Positions 31,136 to 42,631 of a stretch of 64,000 nt of DNA are shown here, piece after piece (positions within the stretch are counted from its first letter, which is position 1; each line of letters starts with the position of its first letter). The notes beneath the pieces were generated by a model. The model saw only the letters and a list, made by a program, of their open reading frames with translations, ran no database searches and was not told the DNA's origin. The stretch comes from Pseudodesulfovibrio aespoeensis Aspo-2 (GTDB lineage: Bacteria; Desulfobacterota; Desulfovibrionia; Desulfovibrionales; Desulfovibrionaceae), in assembly GCF_000176915.2 (NCBI RefSeq), contig NC_014844.1:496001-560000 (forward strand). Reading direction: 5' to 3'. A program made the translations under genes and the position numbers.

Positions 31136-33649
31136 TTACTCCACGCCCATGCCGGGGTGGTGGGCGGCGTCTTGCATTTCGGTCTGGTGGCAGGCGGTGC
31201 AGGAGCCGTTCGCGCCGATGGTTTGGGGTTTGCCGGTGTATTGCGCGGGCTGGGTGGTATCGCGCTGGGTGGCCGGGTAGATGGCGTGGGGTGCGCCGTG
31301 GCAGGCTGCGCAGTGGACCGCGCCCAGGTCGTCGCGTCGGGTGGCGAACAGGGCGGCGGGGGGGTCAGTCCCGGCGTTGAAGGCGTCGGTGGTGTCTGGC
31401 GCGGCATAGTCCGCGTGGCAGGTCAGGCAGTCCGGCTCACTGAGCCAGGGTGTCCGGGGCTTGATGGCGGCCTGGGTGCCCAGGGCGCGCGGCGGGATCA
31501 GGGCCAGGAGCCTGTCCGCTCCGGGTTTGCCTGCGGCCTGTTCGCCCTTGAGCAGGGCGATGGAGAAGTCCTCCATGGTGCCGTGGCAGTTGGTGCAGTC
31601 CAGTCCGGCCTCGTCGTGGCCGCCACGCAGGGTGTTTTGCGGGTGGCACTTGAGGCAGGAGCCGTCGGCGTCGCGCCCGGCCAGATGGACGGCGTGGACG
31701 CCGTGGATGGCAGCCGAGAGGTTGGGCAGGTTGCCTGCGCCCCTGGCGTTCTGGATGGGGTCGTCGTGGCATTCCACGCATAGGATGGGGCCTTTCCTGG
31801 ACCGGGTCACGTGGTCGGTGTTGTTCATGCGGTCGTGCACGGCCAGGATGTTGTCCGCCGTGGCCGTGGAGATGCCTGATCCGTCGAGGGCCCAGCCGCC
31901 GCCGTGACAGTTGCGGCAGCCCATCTGGTCGCTGACGGGCAGGGCCACGCGGGTGGCGGCCAGCACCTGGCCGTTGGCGTCGCGCGCCTCGAGGGTGGCC
32001 ATGGGCAGCGGGTTGAAGGTGCCGTCCTCGTAGGGGCGGACGGTCAGGGTGGCTTCGAAGCGTCCGCTGTCTTCAAGCGGGGCCAGGGTGCCGGTCAGGT
32101 TTTCGCCCGCAAAGCCGGGATCGACCTCGTAGGTCAGGGTGATGTCGTTGGTGACGATTTCGGGCAGGGGGTCGCGCAGGATGAGCTGGGCGCGGACCGT
32201 GATGGCCGGGGGCAGCAGGGTCCAGCGGTCGGTCTGGGCGTAGAAGGCCATGCCCTGGTCGGTCCAGGCCAGGAGGACGTGGGTGTCGGCGTCCGGGTCA
32301 AAGGGGGCCGGGGTGGCCTTGGCCGGGGCCGGGATCGTGGCCTGTTCCACGGCGGGCTGGTGGTTGAGTTCCTCGGCGATGTAGGCGGCCAGGGCCATGC
32401 GCTCGGTCGGGGTGCCCAGGAACGGGGGCATGTAGGTGTTGAGTTTGCCCATGCCGGTCAGGAAGGAGTCCATGCCGTTGGTGTCGTACATGGCGGTGCG
32501 TTTGCGGATGTCGTTCATGGGGCCGCCGATGGAGTGGCAGGATGCGCACTGGAGCTGGTAGAGGAAGGCTCCGGCCTGGATGCGGTTGTCGTCGGTGATG
32601 GCGTTGCGCAGGTCGGGCGGGGTCCATCTGGCCCTGGCCAGCGCGCCGTCCTGGGTAATGACCGCGGCGTGGGATTTGAGGATGGAGTTGGAGTAGGCGT
32701 AGTCCCAGATCAGGTAGGGCTTGCGCCCGGCCTCGCGGATGAATTCAAAGGAGCCGAACAGCCCCTGTCCGGCCAGGAGCACGATCAGGGCCAGGGGGAA
32801 GGTCATGAGCCGGGGCAGGCGCAGGGCCAGGATCAGCCCGCCCATGAGGGTCAGCCCGGCGAATATCCAGAACCAGCGCATGAACCCGGCCACGCGGTGG
32901 GACTTGAGGGCCACCAACTCGTACTGGGCGGGCGGCAGGTCGGCCATGTACCAGAATCCGGTGGCCACCACGGCCAGCACGCCCGCGATGGTCCAGGCCG
33001 AGCAGGTGCGCAGCACCTGTGTGCGGGTTGCCTCGTCGCTGATGCGCGTGGCCGTGACAAAGCTGAACAATCCGGCGCAGGCTGCCGAGAAGAAGGATCG
33101 GAACACGAGCGACGACCAGAAGGTGGGGTTGAAGATGCCGTCCCAGAAGTCGCGGGTTTGGAGCCATTCGCCAGGGGTGAGCATGAAGCCGACGATGCCG
33201 TTGATGAGGAACAGGGAGAACCAGCCGAAGATGAAGTAGAGGGTGCCGACCATGAGGTGGTCGCGGCGGTTCATGGTCTCCCAAGTATAGTAGTAGATGA
33301 TCAGGGCCACGATCTCGCCAGTGAAGCAGACCCACTCGGCGGCCCAGGCAAAGACGAAGTTGTGGATCAGGGTGATGGTGGCCTGCGGGGCCAGCAGGGC
33401 GATGGTGAACCAGATGGCCACGCCCGAGACTGCGCCAAACGCCATGGTCAGCAGCAGGAAGAACTTGGTGTGTTTCTTGGCGTATTCGAGCAGATGCGGG
33501 TTGCCTGAGCGGTAGGCCGCCCGCTCTGTCAGGATCAGGAAGAGCCCGCCGCCCACGGCGAAGTGGGCCACATAGACATGGACCGTGGCGATGAGCGCGA
33601 TCCAGAATCCGCCGCCAAGGGTCGTCAGTTGCCAGATGGGATATTCCAT
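31136..33649 (-). CDS. CydA-like quinol-oxidase subunit fused to an eight-haem cytochrome c domain
   Basis: An 837-residue protein. The first ~340 residues form a multi-span membrane domain resembling cytochrome bd subunit I (TVHVYVAHFAVGGGLFLILT near the start, then FGAVSGVAIWFTIALLAPQA and WAAEWVCFTGEIVALIIYYY). The rest is periplasmic and holds eight CxxCH haem sites: CASC, CRNC, CVEC, CLKC, CTNC, CLTC, CAAC and CTAC, each followed by H. The glutamate of the bd GVxTGLxMEF motif appears replaced (GVAIWF), so oxygen reduction is doubtful. A quinol:cytochrome c or outward electron transfer role is more likely. It is encoded after the membrane protein at 33653. Confidence 0.75.
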   Translation of the reverse strand: MEYPIWQLTTLGGGFWIALIATVHVYVAHFAVGGGLFLILTERAAYRSGNPHLLEYAKKHTKFFLLLTMAFGAVSGVAIWFTIALLAPQATITLIHNFVFAWAAEWVCFTGEIVALIIYYYTWETMNRRDHLMVGTLYFIFGWFSLFLINGIVGFMLTPGEWLQTRDFWDGIFNPTFWSSLVFRSFFSAACAGLFSFVTATRISDEATRTQVLRTCSAWTIAGVLAVVATGFWYMADLPPAQYELVALKSHRVAGFMRWFWIFAGLTLMGGLILALRLPRLMTFPLALIVLLAGQGLFGSFEFIREAGRKPYLIWDYAYSNSILKSHAAVITQDGALARARWTPPDLRNAITDDNRIQAGAFLYQLQCASCHSIGGPMNDIRKRTAMYDTNGMDSFLTGMGKLNTYMPPFLGTPTERMALAAYIAEELNHQPAVEQATIPAPAKATPAPFDPDADTHVLLAWTDQGMAFYAQTDRWTLLPPAITVRAQLILRDPLPEIVTNDITLTYEVDPGFAGENLTGTLAPLEDSGRFEATLTVRPYEDGTFNPLPMATLEARDANGQVLAATRVALPVSDQMGCRNCHGGGWALDGSGISTATADNILAVHDRMNNTDHVTRSRKGPILCVECHDDPIQNARGAGNLPNLSAAIHGVHAVHLAGRDADGSCLKCHPQNTLRGGHDEAGLDCTNCHGTMEDFSIALLKGEQAAGKPGADRLLALIPPRALGTQAAIKPRTPWLSEPDCLTCHADYAAPDTTDAFNAGTDPPAALFATRRDDLGAVHCAACHGAPHAIYPATQRDTTQPAQYTGKPQTIGANGSCTACHQTEMQDAAHHPGMGVE

Positions 33650-33652
33650 GGG

Positions 33653-34699
33653 TTAGGCCCTCCCCTCGCGCGATTTGAAGTAGAGCTTGAGCATGTAGCC
33701 CACGGCTGCCAGCCCGGCCACCAGGAAGCCGAGGAACAGGAAGAGCGGGGAGTACTGGCCCGTGACCGGGGTGTCCTCGATGCGGAACCAGGGGCTGAGG
33801 AACAGGCTGCGCAGCCAGTGGCGGGTCAGGCTCATGAAGAAGACCGTGAGCACGGCCCAGACCGTGGCCTGGACCGGCTGTTTGCGGAACCCGGCGGCCA
33901 GGAGCATGCCCGCACAGCCCAGGCCGATGACCAGGGTCGCGGTGGCCGGGATGCTGCCGCCCATGAAGGCGAGGAGGATCTCGCGCGGCAGGGACATGAG
34001 GAACCACAACCCAACGCCGAGATTGACCAGGGTGGCCCGTGTCAGCCAGAGCATGCCCAGGTCCACGTACTCGTCTTTTTTGCCCCAGCGGCCAAGCAGG
34101 GCCACGAACAACCCGCCGATAGCCGCCGCGCCGACCATGAAATGCAGGAAGCGCGGGTAGATGGTGGGGTCGCCCCAGTTGAGGAACGCGGCCCCGGCCT
34201 TGTCGAAATATTGCGGCCAGTATTCGGGCCGCAGCATCAGGGTCATGTTGGTGGAGAGCATCAGGGCCACATAGAGGGTTCCGGCCAGGGAGACGGCGAG
34301 GAGCAGGGTGCGCCGGGCCGGGCTCATGGAATCGTAGCCGAACTTGAAGGCGTAGAATCCGTAGTAGGAGACCATGAGCGCGGCGATGACGGCCAGCCAC
34401 CAGCCGCCCATGAGCACGGAGCTGACGTAGTCGAACAGGCCGTAGTTGACCTGGAGGAAGAGCAGCGGGGCCACGCCCAGGTTGATGGTCAGGGCGAGCA
34501 GGGGTGGCGACTTCATGCCCACCGCGCGGGCCAGCCCGCCATCGCCGCGCAGGGCGCGGACCAGTCCGATGGCCGCCGAGCCGAGCAGGGCGTTCATGAA
34601 CAGGATGTGCGCCGTGAAGGTGGTCACGAGCAGCACGTCGAACCACGCCCAATGGATGGGGATGGGCTCTGCCAGGGGGATGAGTGATGCCGGATTCAT
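33653..34699 (-). CDS. multi-span membrane partner of the cytochrome subunit
   Basis: A 348-residue membrane protein with about nine predicted spans (for example VSSVLMGGWWLAVIAALMVS and FLHFMVGAAAIGGLFVALLG) and several histidines that could bind haem b. It lies three bases upstream of the CydA-like gene in one operon, where an ordinary bd oxidase would have CydB, but it does not read as CydB. AAAGGAG before ATG 34699 fixes the start. I infer a membrane subunit of one respiratory complex. Confidence 0.65.
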   Translation of the reverse strand: MNPASLIPLAEPIPIHWAWFDVLLVTTFTAHILFMNALLGSAAIGLVRALRGDGGLARAVGMKSPPLLALTINLGVAPLLFLQVNYGLFDYVSSVLMGGWWLAVIAALMVSYYGFYAFKFGYDSMSPARRTLLLAVSLAGTLYVALMLSTNMTLMLRPEYWPQYFDKAGAAFLNWGDPTIYPRFLHFMVGAAAIGGLFVALLGRWGKKDEYVDLGMLWLTRATLVNLGVGLWFLMSLPREILLAFMGGSIPATATLVIGLGCAGMLLAAGFRKQPVQATVWAVLTVFFMSLTRHWLRSLFLSPWFRIEDTPVTGQYSPLFLFLGFLVAGLAAVGYMLKLYFKSREGRA

Positions 34700-34813
34700 G
34701 ATGCGCTCCTTTGGGTCTCGACTCACCATATATTGAATTTAAGGGACATGCACAAGGGCGGGCCATAATTGGTCCGATGGTGCCCAAACGGCTTTCTCTC
34801 CATTCAATAATTC

Positions 34814-34842
34814 TTGTTTGGACAATATGTTTCATGTATAGT
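34814..34842 (+). promoter_or_regulatory. predicted promoter of the chemoreceptor gene
   Basis: TTGTTT and TATAGT are separated by 17 bases, about 60 bases before the start codon, in the divergent region with the cytochrome operon. Confidence 0.4.
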
Positions 34843-34902
34843 GCCTCTGCACTCGGCTGAGTTGACCGGGTTTTGCTTATCGAAAAACCGCACGGGGGAA
34901 AT

Positions 34903-37032
34903 ATGAAGATAGGGGCACGCATGACACTGCTGGGGTCGGCCTTGATAGGGCTGACCACGGCGGGAATACTGGGGATTTTGGTCTGGAAGAGCGCCACCGT
35001 GGCCGGGACGCTGACGGAATCCTTCAATCAGCAGGCGCGTAGCGAGATGGGTGTGGCCGTGGCCGATGCCCGCAACATGCTGGCCACCCAGCACGCCACG
35101 CTGGTCAAGCAGCTCGGCAACGACATGCGCGTGCTCCTGGACATCGTTTCCAGGAACGGCTCCCTTGGCCTGCTCGACGAGCGGGCCGACTGGGAGGCGG
35201 TCAATCAGGTCTCGGGCGAGCGGCGCACCGTGTCGCTGCCCAGGATGGCCCTGGGCGGTCAGTGGCTGGGCCAGAACAGCGATGCGCACACGCCCACCCC
35301 CCTGGTGGACGAGATCATGACCCTGACCGGGACCACCTGCACCGTGTTCCAGGCCATGGACGGGCAGGGCGACCTCTTGCGCGTGGCCACCAACATCCTC
35401 AAGGCCGACGGCAGGCGGGCGGTGGGCACCTATATCCCGGCGGCAAGCCCGGTGGCCAGGACGGTCATGTCCGGCGAGACCTACCAGGGCACGGCCTTTG
35501 TGGTCAACGCGTGGTATCTGACCCAGTACCGGCCCATCCGCGACGCGTCGGGCAAGGTGCTGGGCTGTCTCTATGTGGGCATCCTTCAGGAGGGGGTGGA
35601 GCAGCTGCGTGAGGGGTTCAGGTCCGTGGTCATCGGCTCCACTGGTGCCCTGACCGTGGTCGGCGGCTCCGGCGATGCCCGCGGCGTGGTCAAGATGCAC
35701 CGCGAGGCCAAGGTTGAAGGCACGGCCTTGCTGGACCTCAAAGACATGGCGGGCAAACCGGTCTACGCCGAGCTGATCGACGAGGCCAAGGCGGCTGGCG
35801 GCACTCCGGTGGACCGGGCCGTGACTGTGACCGAGCCGGGCGCGACCGGGCCGCGCGACATCTATCTGACTGCTGTCTATTTTGCGCCATGGGACTGGGT
35901 CATCATCGGCACCGGTGCTGTGGAAGAGTTCATGGCCGGCAAGCGGGCCGTGGACGCGGCCCTGCGCGACACCAAGGTCTGGGCCGCCGGGGTCGGCCTG
36001 TTCATGCTCGCAGCCGCCATTCTGGTGACCCTGTATTTTGCCAGGGCCATGAGCGGGACCATTGGCCGGGTGGTCGACTCCATGAACGCCATCAACAGCG
36101 GCGACCTCTCGCTCGACAGGCTGCCCGTGCCGGAGCGCGGCCCGCGTGACGAATTGGAAGAGCTGGCCGACGCCCTCAATTCCATGGGCGACGTGCTGCG
36201 CAGGGTGGTGGCCTCGGTCCAGGAAGGCGTCGAGAGCGTGGCCCAGGGCAGCGCGGCCCTGGCCGGAACCTCGCAGTCCCTGTCCGAGGGCGCGACCAAT
36301 CAGGCCAGTGCCGTGGAGGAGGTCTCGGCCTCCATGGAACAGATGACCTCCAACATCGAGCAGAACACGGACAACGCGCGCCAGACCGAGCAGATCGCCC
36401 GGCAGGCCGCTGGCGACGCGCGCCAGGGCGGCGAGTCCGTGGGCCGGACCGTGCAGGCCATGCGTTTGATCGCGGACAAGATCGCCATTGTCGAGGATAT
36501 CGCGCGCCAGACCAACCTGCTGGCCCTCAACGCGGCCATCGAGGCGGCGCGGGCAGGCGAACACGGCAAGGGATTCGCTGTGGTGGCAGCCGAGGTGCGC
36601 AAGCTGGCCGAGCGCAGCGGTGTGGCCGCAGCCGAGATCAGCGAGCTTTCGGGCAACAGTGTGTCCATTGCCGAGCAGGCGGGCCGGATGCTGGAGAAGA
36701 TGGTCCCGGACATCACCCGCACCGCCGAGCTGGTGCAGGAGATCGCAGCGGCCAGCGCCGAGCAGTATTCCGGCGGCAGCCAGATCAAGGCCGCCATCCT
36801 TGAGCTGGACCGCGTGGTGCAGCAGAACACCGCCGAGTCCGAGCACGTGGCCGCAGCGTCCGAAGAGCTGGCCAGCCACGCGGCCCAGGTGCGCGAGGCC
36901 ATAGACTACTTCCGCATGGAGACCGGCCCGGTGCGCCGGGCCGGGACAGCCCAGGCCAGACCCAGGGCGCTGCCCGCGGGCGGATCGGGCAGCGGGTCTG
37001 GCGGCATGTCTGGCGGTTTCGAGCGCTACTAG
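34903..37032 (+). CDS. methyl-accepting chemotaxis protein
   Basis: A 709-residue chemoreceptor: an N-terminal membrane span ([20 protein letters not shown]), a periplasmic Cache-type sensor (about residues 35-360), a second span near 365-385, a HAMP linker and a signalling domain with the highly conserved hairpin tip (about residues 525-560, [20 protein letters not shown]). It has no C-terminal receptor pentapeptide but a glycine/serine tail. GGGGGAA precedes ATG 34903. Ligand unknown. Confidence 0.93.
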   Translation: MKIGARMTLLGSALIGLTTAGILGILVWKSATVAGTLTESFNQQARSEMGVAVADARNMLATQHATLVKQLGNDMRVLLDIVSRNGSLGLLDERADWEAVNQVSGERRTVSLPRMALGGQWLGQNSDAHTPTPLVDEIMTLTGTTCTVFQAMDGQGDLLRVATNILKADGRRAVGTYIPAASPVARTVMSGETYQGTAFVVNAWYLTQYRPIRDASGKVLGCLYVGILQEGVEQLREGFRSVVIGSTGALTVVGGSGDARGVVKMHREAKVEGTALLDLKDMAGKPVYAELIDEAKAAGGTPVDRAVTVTEPGATGPRDIYLTAVYFAPWDWVIIGTGAVEEFMAGKRAVDAALRDTKVWAAGVGLFMLAAAILVTLYFARAMSGTIGRVVDSMNAINSGDLSLDRLPVPERGPRDELEELADALNSMGDVLRRVVASVQEGVESVAQGSAALAGTSQSLSEGATNQASAVEEVSASMEQMTSNIEQNTDNARQTEQIARQAAGDARQGGESVGRTVQAMRLIADKIAIVEDIARQTNLLALNAAIEAARAGEHGKGFAVVAAEVRKLAERSGVAAAEISELSGNSVSIAEQAGRMLEKMVPDITRTAELVQEIAAASAEQYSGGSQIKAAILELDRVVQQNTAESEHVAAASEELASHAAQVREAIDYFRMETGPVRRAGTAQARPRALPAGGSGSGSGGMSGGFERY

Positions 37033-37192
37033 CGCCTGCCCGGCACAGGACGATCCTTGTCGGCCCGCGCCCGGAGCATATGGGCGCGGGCCTTGCCATT
37101 TGCCGGAAAACAGGTAGAAATTCCCCATGCGCCGGACCTTGGGGCAGCCGGACAGGGCGGCCCGGCCCGGCATCCCAACCAAGGAGATTGCC

Positions 37193-37963
37193 ATGGGCAC
37201 CGTCCTGCTCGTAGACGCGGGCAACACCAACACCAAGATATGTCTGGCCGATGACGCGGGCCTGGGCGAGAGCTACACCCTGCCCACCCGCCCGGCCAAC
37301 ACCGACGACGACTGGGGGATCAAGGTCGAGGCCATCCTGGCCCGCGAGGGCGTGGAGCCAAGGAGCGTCGAGGCGTGCGTCATCTCCTCGGTGGTGCCGC
37401 CGCTTGATCCGCTCTTCATGCGCATGGCGCGCCGGTTTCTCGACTGCGAGGCGGTCTTTGCCGGGCGCGATCTCACCATAGACCTGATCAACGAATACGC
37501 CCGGCCCGAGCAGACGGGCGCGGACATCCTGGTGGGCTGCCTCGCGGCCCGGCTGACCTATGACGCCGCGAACCTCATCGTCATCGATTTCGGCACGGCC
37601 ACCACCCTGGCCTGCGTCATGGGCAACGCCTTCAAGGGCGGGCTCATCTGCCCCGGCGTGCTCTCGTCGCGCTCGGCCCTGGCGAGCAACACGGCCAAGC
37701 TCCCCAATGTCGACCTCAGGGTCGAGACAGACACCCTCACTTGGGGGAGAAGCACTGAAGAGTGCCTCAACCAGGGCCTTGTCTTCGGCTTCGCGTCCAT
37801 GATCGACGGCCTTGTCGCCAAACTCTCGGCCCGCATGGACGACCCCTTTGTGGTGGCCACCGGCGGCCTGTCCCGGACCATCGCCCAGGTGGCCGTGTCC
37901 ATCGACGAGCTGCGCCCGGACCTGGTCATGGAAGGGCTGTGGATGGCGTATTACAATAGGTAG
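37193..37963 (+). CDS. coaX: type III pantothenate kinase
   Basis: A 256-residue CoaX, catalysing the first step of coenzyme A synthesis. The phosphate-binding VDAGNTNTKI at the N-terminus, EQTGADILVGCLAA in the middle and IDFGTATTLACV are the family's landmark motifs. AAGGAG precedes ATG 37193; the longer frame upstream has no ribosome site. CoaX, unlike CoaA, is not feedback-inhibited by CoA. Confidence 0.92.
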   Translation: MGTVLLVDAGNTNTKICLADDAGLGESYTLPTRPANTDDDWGIKVEAILAREGVEPRSVEACVISSVVPPLDPLFMRMARRFLDCEAVFAGRDLTIDLINEYARPEQTGADILVGCLAARLTYDAANLIVIDFGTATTLACVMGNAFKGGLICPGVLSSRSALASNTAKLPNVDLRVETDTLTWGRSTEECLNQGLVFGFASMIDGLVAKLSARMDDPFVVATGGLSRTIAQVAVSIDELRPDLVMEGLWMAYYNR

Positions 37964-38050
37964 GCCGCGACCCCGCCGATAGCTGAAAAAATGAAAGACG
38001 GCACCGGACTCGCGCTCGGTGCCGTCGGTCGTTTCTTGCTGCCGGGAGGC

Positions 38051-38638
38051 TTACGGTTTGATGGTCGTGCCGAGCAGCTCAAGGAATTTGCGGATCAGCT
38101 CCGGGTGGGAGGGCCAGGCCGGGGAGGTGACCAGATTGTCGTCCACGTGGGCGTTGCTGAAGGTCTCGTTGGTGTTGACCCAGGTCGCGCCCGCTACTTC
38201 AAGGTCCGGGCGCACTGCGGGGTAGGCGGTGCAGGACTTGCCCTTGAGCACGCCTGCGGCCACCAGGATTTGCGGGCCGTGGCACACGGCGGCGATGGGC
38301 TTGCCCGCCTTGGCGAAGTGGCGCACGATGTCCAGCAGCCGGTCATTGAGGCGCAGGTACTCGGGCGCGCGGCCGCCGGGGATGACCAGCCCGTCGTAGG
38401 CGGCAGGGTCCACCGCGTCGAAGTCCGCGTTGACCAGGAAGTTGTGGCCCGGTTTCTCGGAATAGGTCTGGTGTCCCTCGAAATCGTGGATCGCGGTGGC
38501 CACGGTCTGGCCGGGTTTCTTGCCCGGGCACACGGCGTGGACCTCGTGGCCGACCATGAGCAGCATCTGGAACGGGACCATGACTTCGTAGTCCTCGACG
38601 AAATCGCCGACAAGCATAAGTATCTTTTTGACAGACAT
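38051..38638 (-). CDS. DJ-1/PfpI family protein
   Basis: A 195-residue DJ-1/PfpI-superfamily protein with the nucleophile cysteine in [20 protein letters not shown] (about residue 120) and the preceding [21 protein letters not shown] loop. Family members act as glyoxalases, deglycases or proteases. It is transcribed away from enolase. AGGAGG before the ATG fixes the start at 38638. Confidence 0.88.
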   Translation of the reverse strand: MSVKKILMLVGDFVEDYEVMVPFQMLLMVGHEVHAVCPGKKPGQTVATAIHDFEGHQTYSEKPGHNFLVNADFDAVDPAAYDGLVIPGGRAPEYLRLNDRLLDIVRHFAKAGKPIAAVCHGPQILVAAGVLKGKSCTAYPAVRPDLEVAGATWVNTNETFSNAHVDDNLVTSPAWPSHPELIRKFLELLGTTIKP

Positions 38639-38783
38639 GGGGATCCTCCTGTGGGTTTTCTGGATTCCCATTCCTACCCCGATTCGGCGGGGGGCACAAC
38701 AGTCGCGAGGCGTTTTGACGGCATTTGTCTGCGTAGGTCTGGTGACAATATAACTGCAGGCCGGGAGGTTTCCGTATATCCGA

Positions 38784-40152
<1,369 letters not shown>

Positions 40153-40211
40153 CAGCTCAGGCCCCACCCCCTTACCCGCCCCCTTGCCGGGCAGGGAAGG
40201 GGAGCAAACAC

Positions 40212-40242
40212 AGCGCTGTTCTCCGACACGGAGAACAGCGCT
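40212..40242 (+). terminator. terminator after enolase
   Basis: A 13-pair stem AGCGCTGTTCTCC/GGAGAACAGCGCT with a five-base loop, followed by TTCTT. Confidence 0.75.
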
Positions 40243-40265
40243 TCTTGATTGAGGCAGACTGACCC

Positions 40266-40297
40266 TTGACAGCGCCGCTATTTGGTCATATTGCCAA
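40266..40297 (+). promoter_or_regulatory. promoter and likely ArsR operator
   Basis: TTGACA (40266-40271), 17 bases and TATTGC (40289-40294) form a promoter about 35 bases before the arsR-type gene. The inverted repeat TTGG-8-CCAA (40282-40297) covers the -10, where an ArsR-family repressor would bind. Confidence 0.5.
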
Positions 40298-40327
40298 GCA
40301 GACACGACACCAAGGAGCGTCAGACCC

Positions 40328-40630
40328 GTGCAGCCGATTCGAACAGACACTGTTGAAGACTACCGCCGCAAGGCCAAGGTCATGAAGGCGTTGGGGCATC
40401 CATCCCGCCTGATGATCGTGGACGAGCTGTCGCGCGGCGAGCGGTGCGTCTGCGACCTGACCGCCCTGGTGGGCCACGACATGTCCACGGTTTCCAAGCA
40501 TCTCTCAGTGTTGCGCGAGGCCGGGATCGTGGTGGACGACAAGCGCGGGCTCCAGGTGTTCTACCGGCTCAAGGTGCCGTGCGTGCTCAATTTCTTCAAG
40601 TGCGTGGATGCCGTGCTCGCTGCGAAGTGA
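40328..40630 (+). CDS. ArsR-family metal(loid)-responsive repressor
   Basis: A 100-residue winged-helix repressor. GHPSRLMIVDELSRGERCVC shows the ArsR fold with a CVCDL-type metal-binding helix, followed by LVGHDMSTVSKHLSVLREAG. Metal or arsenite binding to the cysteines would release it from DNA and induce the operon behind it. GTG start. Confidence 0.88.
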   Translation: MQPIRTDTVEDYRRKAKVMKALGHPSRLMIVDELSRGERCVCDLTALVGHDMSTVSKHLSVLREAGIVVDDKRGLQVFYRLKVPCVLNFFKCVDAVLAAK

Positions 40631-40690
40631 TTTTTTTTGGAGCCATAATTTGGCGAAACCTGCAAATAGAGCATTGAAAGAGGCCGTGAA

Positions 40691-41992
40691 ATGACCTGGA
40701 AGACCGAATGGAAACCGCTGGCCGTTGTCCTGGGCGTGTTTCTGGCGTTCTACTATCTGCCCCTCGGCGGGGAGCGGTTCGACAACGCCGTGTTCGAGGC
40801 GTTGTATCTGGCCAAAGACTATGCGCAGGAGCATGTCCTGCTCTGCCTGGTGCCCGCGTTCTTCATCGCCGGGGCCATCGGCGTGTTCATCAGCCAGGCC
40901 TCGGTCATGAAATATCTCGGCCCCAAGGCCAACAAGGCGGTGGCCTACGGCGTGGCCTCCTGCTCCGGGACCATCCTGGCCGTCTGCTCCTGCACCATCC
41001 TGCCGCTCTTTGCGGGCATCTGGCGCATGGGCGCGGGCCTTGGCCCGGCCTCGGCCTTTCTCTACGCCGGCCCGGCCATCAACATCCTGGCGGTCATCCT
41101 CACGGCGCGCATCCTGGGGCCGGGGCTTGGCATTGCCCGCGCCCTGGGCGCCATCGTCTTCAGCATCGTCATCGGGCTGCTCATGCACTTCTTCTTCCGC
41201 AAGGAGGAGCATGCGAAGGCCGCCCGGATGGCCGAGATGCCCGAGCCGGAGGTGGCCCGCCCCCTGTGGCAGAACGCGGTTTACTTCGCCACCATGATCG
41301 GCGTGCTCGTCTTTGCCAACTGGGGCAAGCCCACCGAGGCCACCGGCCTGTGGCACGCCATCCACTCGGCCAAGTGGATCATCACCTCGCTCTTTGCCCT
41401 GGGTTTTGCGGCTTGTCTGGTGGGCTGGTTCAATGTCCGGCTGTGGCACATGGTCCTGGCCGCGCTGCCTGCCGCGGCCCTTGGGCTGCTTTTCCCGCAG
41501 ATGCCGCAGCTCGCCTTTGTGGCCGGAGTCATCGGCCTGTCCATGCTGACCTCCACCCGCGAGGACGAGCTTGGCGAGTGGTTTGGCCAGAGCTGGGGAT
41601 TTGCCAAGCAGATCCTGCCGTTGCTCCTGTTCGGCGTGCTCATCGCGGGCATGCTGCTCGGTCGGCCCGGCCATGAGGGGCTGATCCCCTCCGAGTGGGT
41701 CAGCCAGGCCGTGGGCGGCAATTCCTTGCTCTCCAACTTCGTGGCCTCGTTTGCCGGGGCCTTCATGTACTTTGCCACTCTGACCGAGGTGCCCATCCTC
41801 CAGGGGCTTATCGGCAACGGCATGGGCCAGGGTCCGGCCCTGGCGCTGCTCCTGGCCGGTCCGGCCCTGTCCCTGCCCAACATGCTGGTCATCAGGAGCG
41901 TCATGGGTACGCAAAAGACGGTAGTGTTCGTGCTGCTGGTGGTGGTCATGGCCACCATAAGCGGTATGCTGTATGGAACCTTTTTTGGATAA
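40691..41992 (+). CDS. ArsP/SO_0444-type permease
   Basis: A 433-residue membrane protein of the DUF318/ArsP permease family, with about ten spans in two similar halves. The conserved VASCSGTILAVCSCTILPLF (near residues 95-114) carries the family cysteines. Members export organoarsenicals or soft metals such as copper and zinc. Directly downstream of the ArsR-type gene, which argues for metal(loid) efflux. The exact substrate cannot be read from the sequence. Confidence 0.85.
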   Translation: MTWKTEWKPLAVVLGVFLAFYYLPLGGERFDNAVFEALYLAKDYAQEHVLLCLVPAFFIAGAIGVFISQASVMKYLGPKANKAVAYGVASCSGTILAVCSCTILPLFAGIWRMGAGLGPASAFLYAGPAINILAVILTARILGPGLGIARALGAIVFSIVIGLLMHFFFRKEEHAKAARMAEMPEPEVARPLWQNAVYFATMIGVLVFANWGKPTEATGLWHAIHSAKWIITSLFALGFAACLVGWFNVRLWHMVLAALPAAALGLLFPQMPQLAFVAGVIGLSMLTSTREDELGEWFGQSWGFAKQILPLLLFGVLIAGMLLGRPGHEGLIPSEWVSQAVGGNSLLSNFVASFAGAFMYFATLTEVPILQGLIGNGMGQGPALALLLAGPALSLPNMLVIRSVMGTQKTVVFVLLVVVMATISGMLYGTFFG

Positions 41993-42002
41993 GGAGACGA
42001 CA

Positions 42003-42236
42003 ATGAAGAAGATTCTTGTTCTGGGCCCCGGCTGCCCCAAGTGCGAAAAGCTGAAGAACGACGTCGAGGCCGCGGCCAAGGCGCTGGGCATCGAGTACGA
42101 ACTGACCAAGATCGCGGACATCAACGAGATGATGCAGTACGGCGTCATGAGCACGCCCGCCCTGGTGGTGGACGGCGAGGTCAAGGTGGTCGGCAAGGTG
42201 CCGTCGGTGGACGAACTCAAGAAAATGCTCGCCTGA
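42003..42236 (+). CDS. small thioredoxin-like protein (CPKC active site)
   Basis: A 77-residue glutaredoxin-fold protein of the MTH895/TM0996 type with the redox motif GPGCPKCEKL and the cis-proline loop MSTPALVVDGEV. These partner permeases of the upstream family in many genomes. Ten bases separate it from the permease gene. Confidence 0.9.
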   Translation: MKKILVLGPGCPKCEKLKNDVEAAAKALGIEYELTKIADINEMMQYGVMSTPALVVDGEVKVVGKVPSVDELKKMLA

Positions 42237-42259
42237 CCGGCGATTGTGAGGAAGAACCA

Positions 42260-42628
42260 ATGAGTAATGCATGTGCATGCAGCGCGGCCCCGACACTGAT
42301 ATTTTCTTGTTCCGGCGGTGCCGATGTCGGTGAGATAGCCGACCAGTCCGCCCGGCTGCTGACGCGGCAGGGCACGGGCAAGATGTTCTGTCTGGCCGGC
42401 ATCGGTGGCCGGGTGTCGGGCATCGTCAAGAGCACCGAGGCCGCGGACCGCATTCTGGTCATCGACGGCTGCCCGCTCAATTGCGCCCGGAAAACGCTGG
42501 AAGAGGCCGGGATTACGCACTACAGCCATCTCCAGCTCGACGAAATCGGGCTGAAGAAGGGCGCGTCCGAGCCGTCGGCGCAAAACATCAAACTGGCTGC
42601 CGACAGGGCCGCCGAAATCCTGAAGTAG
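42260..42628 (+). CDS. DGC-domain putative zinc-binding protein
   Basis: A 122-residue cysteine-rich protein of the DGC family: N-terminal CACS, IFSCSGGADVGEIADQSARL, then LVIDGCPLNCARKTLEEAGI with the DGC motif. Proposed to bind zinc or other thiophilic metals. Found with thioredoxin-like and permease genes in metal-handling operons, as here. Confidence 0.85.
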   Translation: MSNACACSAAPTLIFSCSGGADVGEIADQSARLLTRQGTGKMFCLAGIGGRVSGIVKSTEAADRILVIDGCPLNCARKTLEEAGITHYSHLQLDEIGLKKGASEPSAQNIKLAADRAAEILK

Positions 42629-42631
42629 GCA

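Noticed and set aside
32745-35027. 760-codon minus-strand frame across the cytochrome operon and chemoreceptor start
   Set aside because: Arginine/proline/histidine-rich shadow in a second frame of the same strand. The true genes are the membrane protein and cytochrome subunit in the other frame.
34804-37236. 810-codon frame antisense to the chemoreceptor gene
   Set aside because: The plus strand encodes an unmistakable chemoreceptor. The antisense frame has the composition of a shadow.
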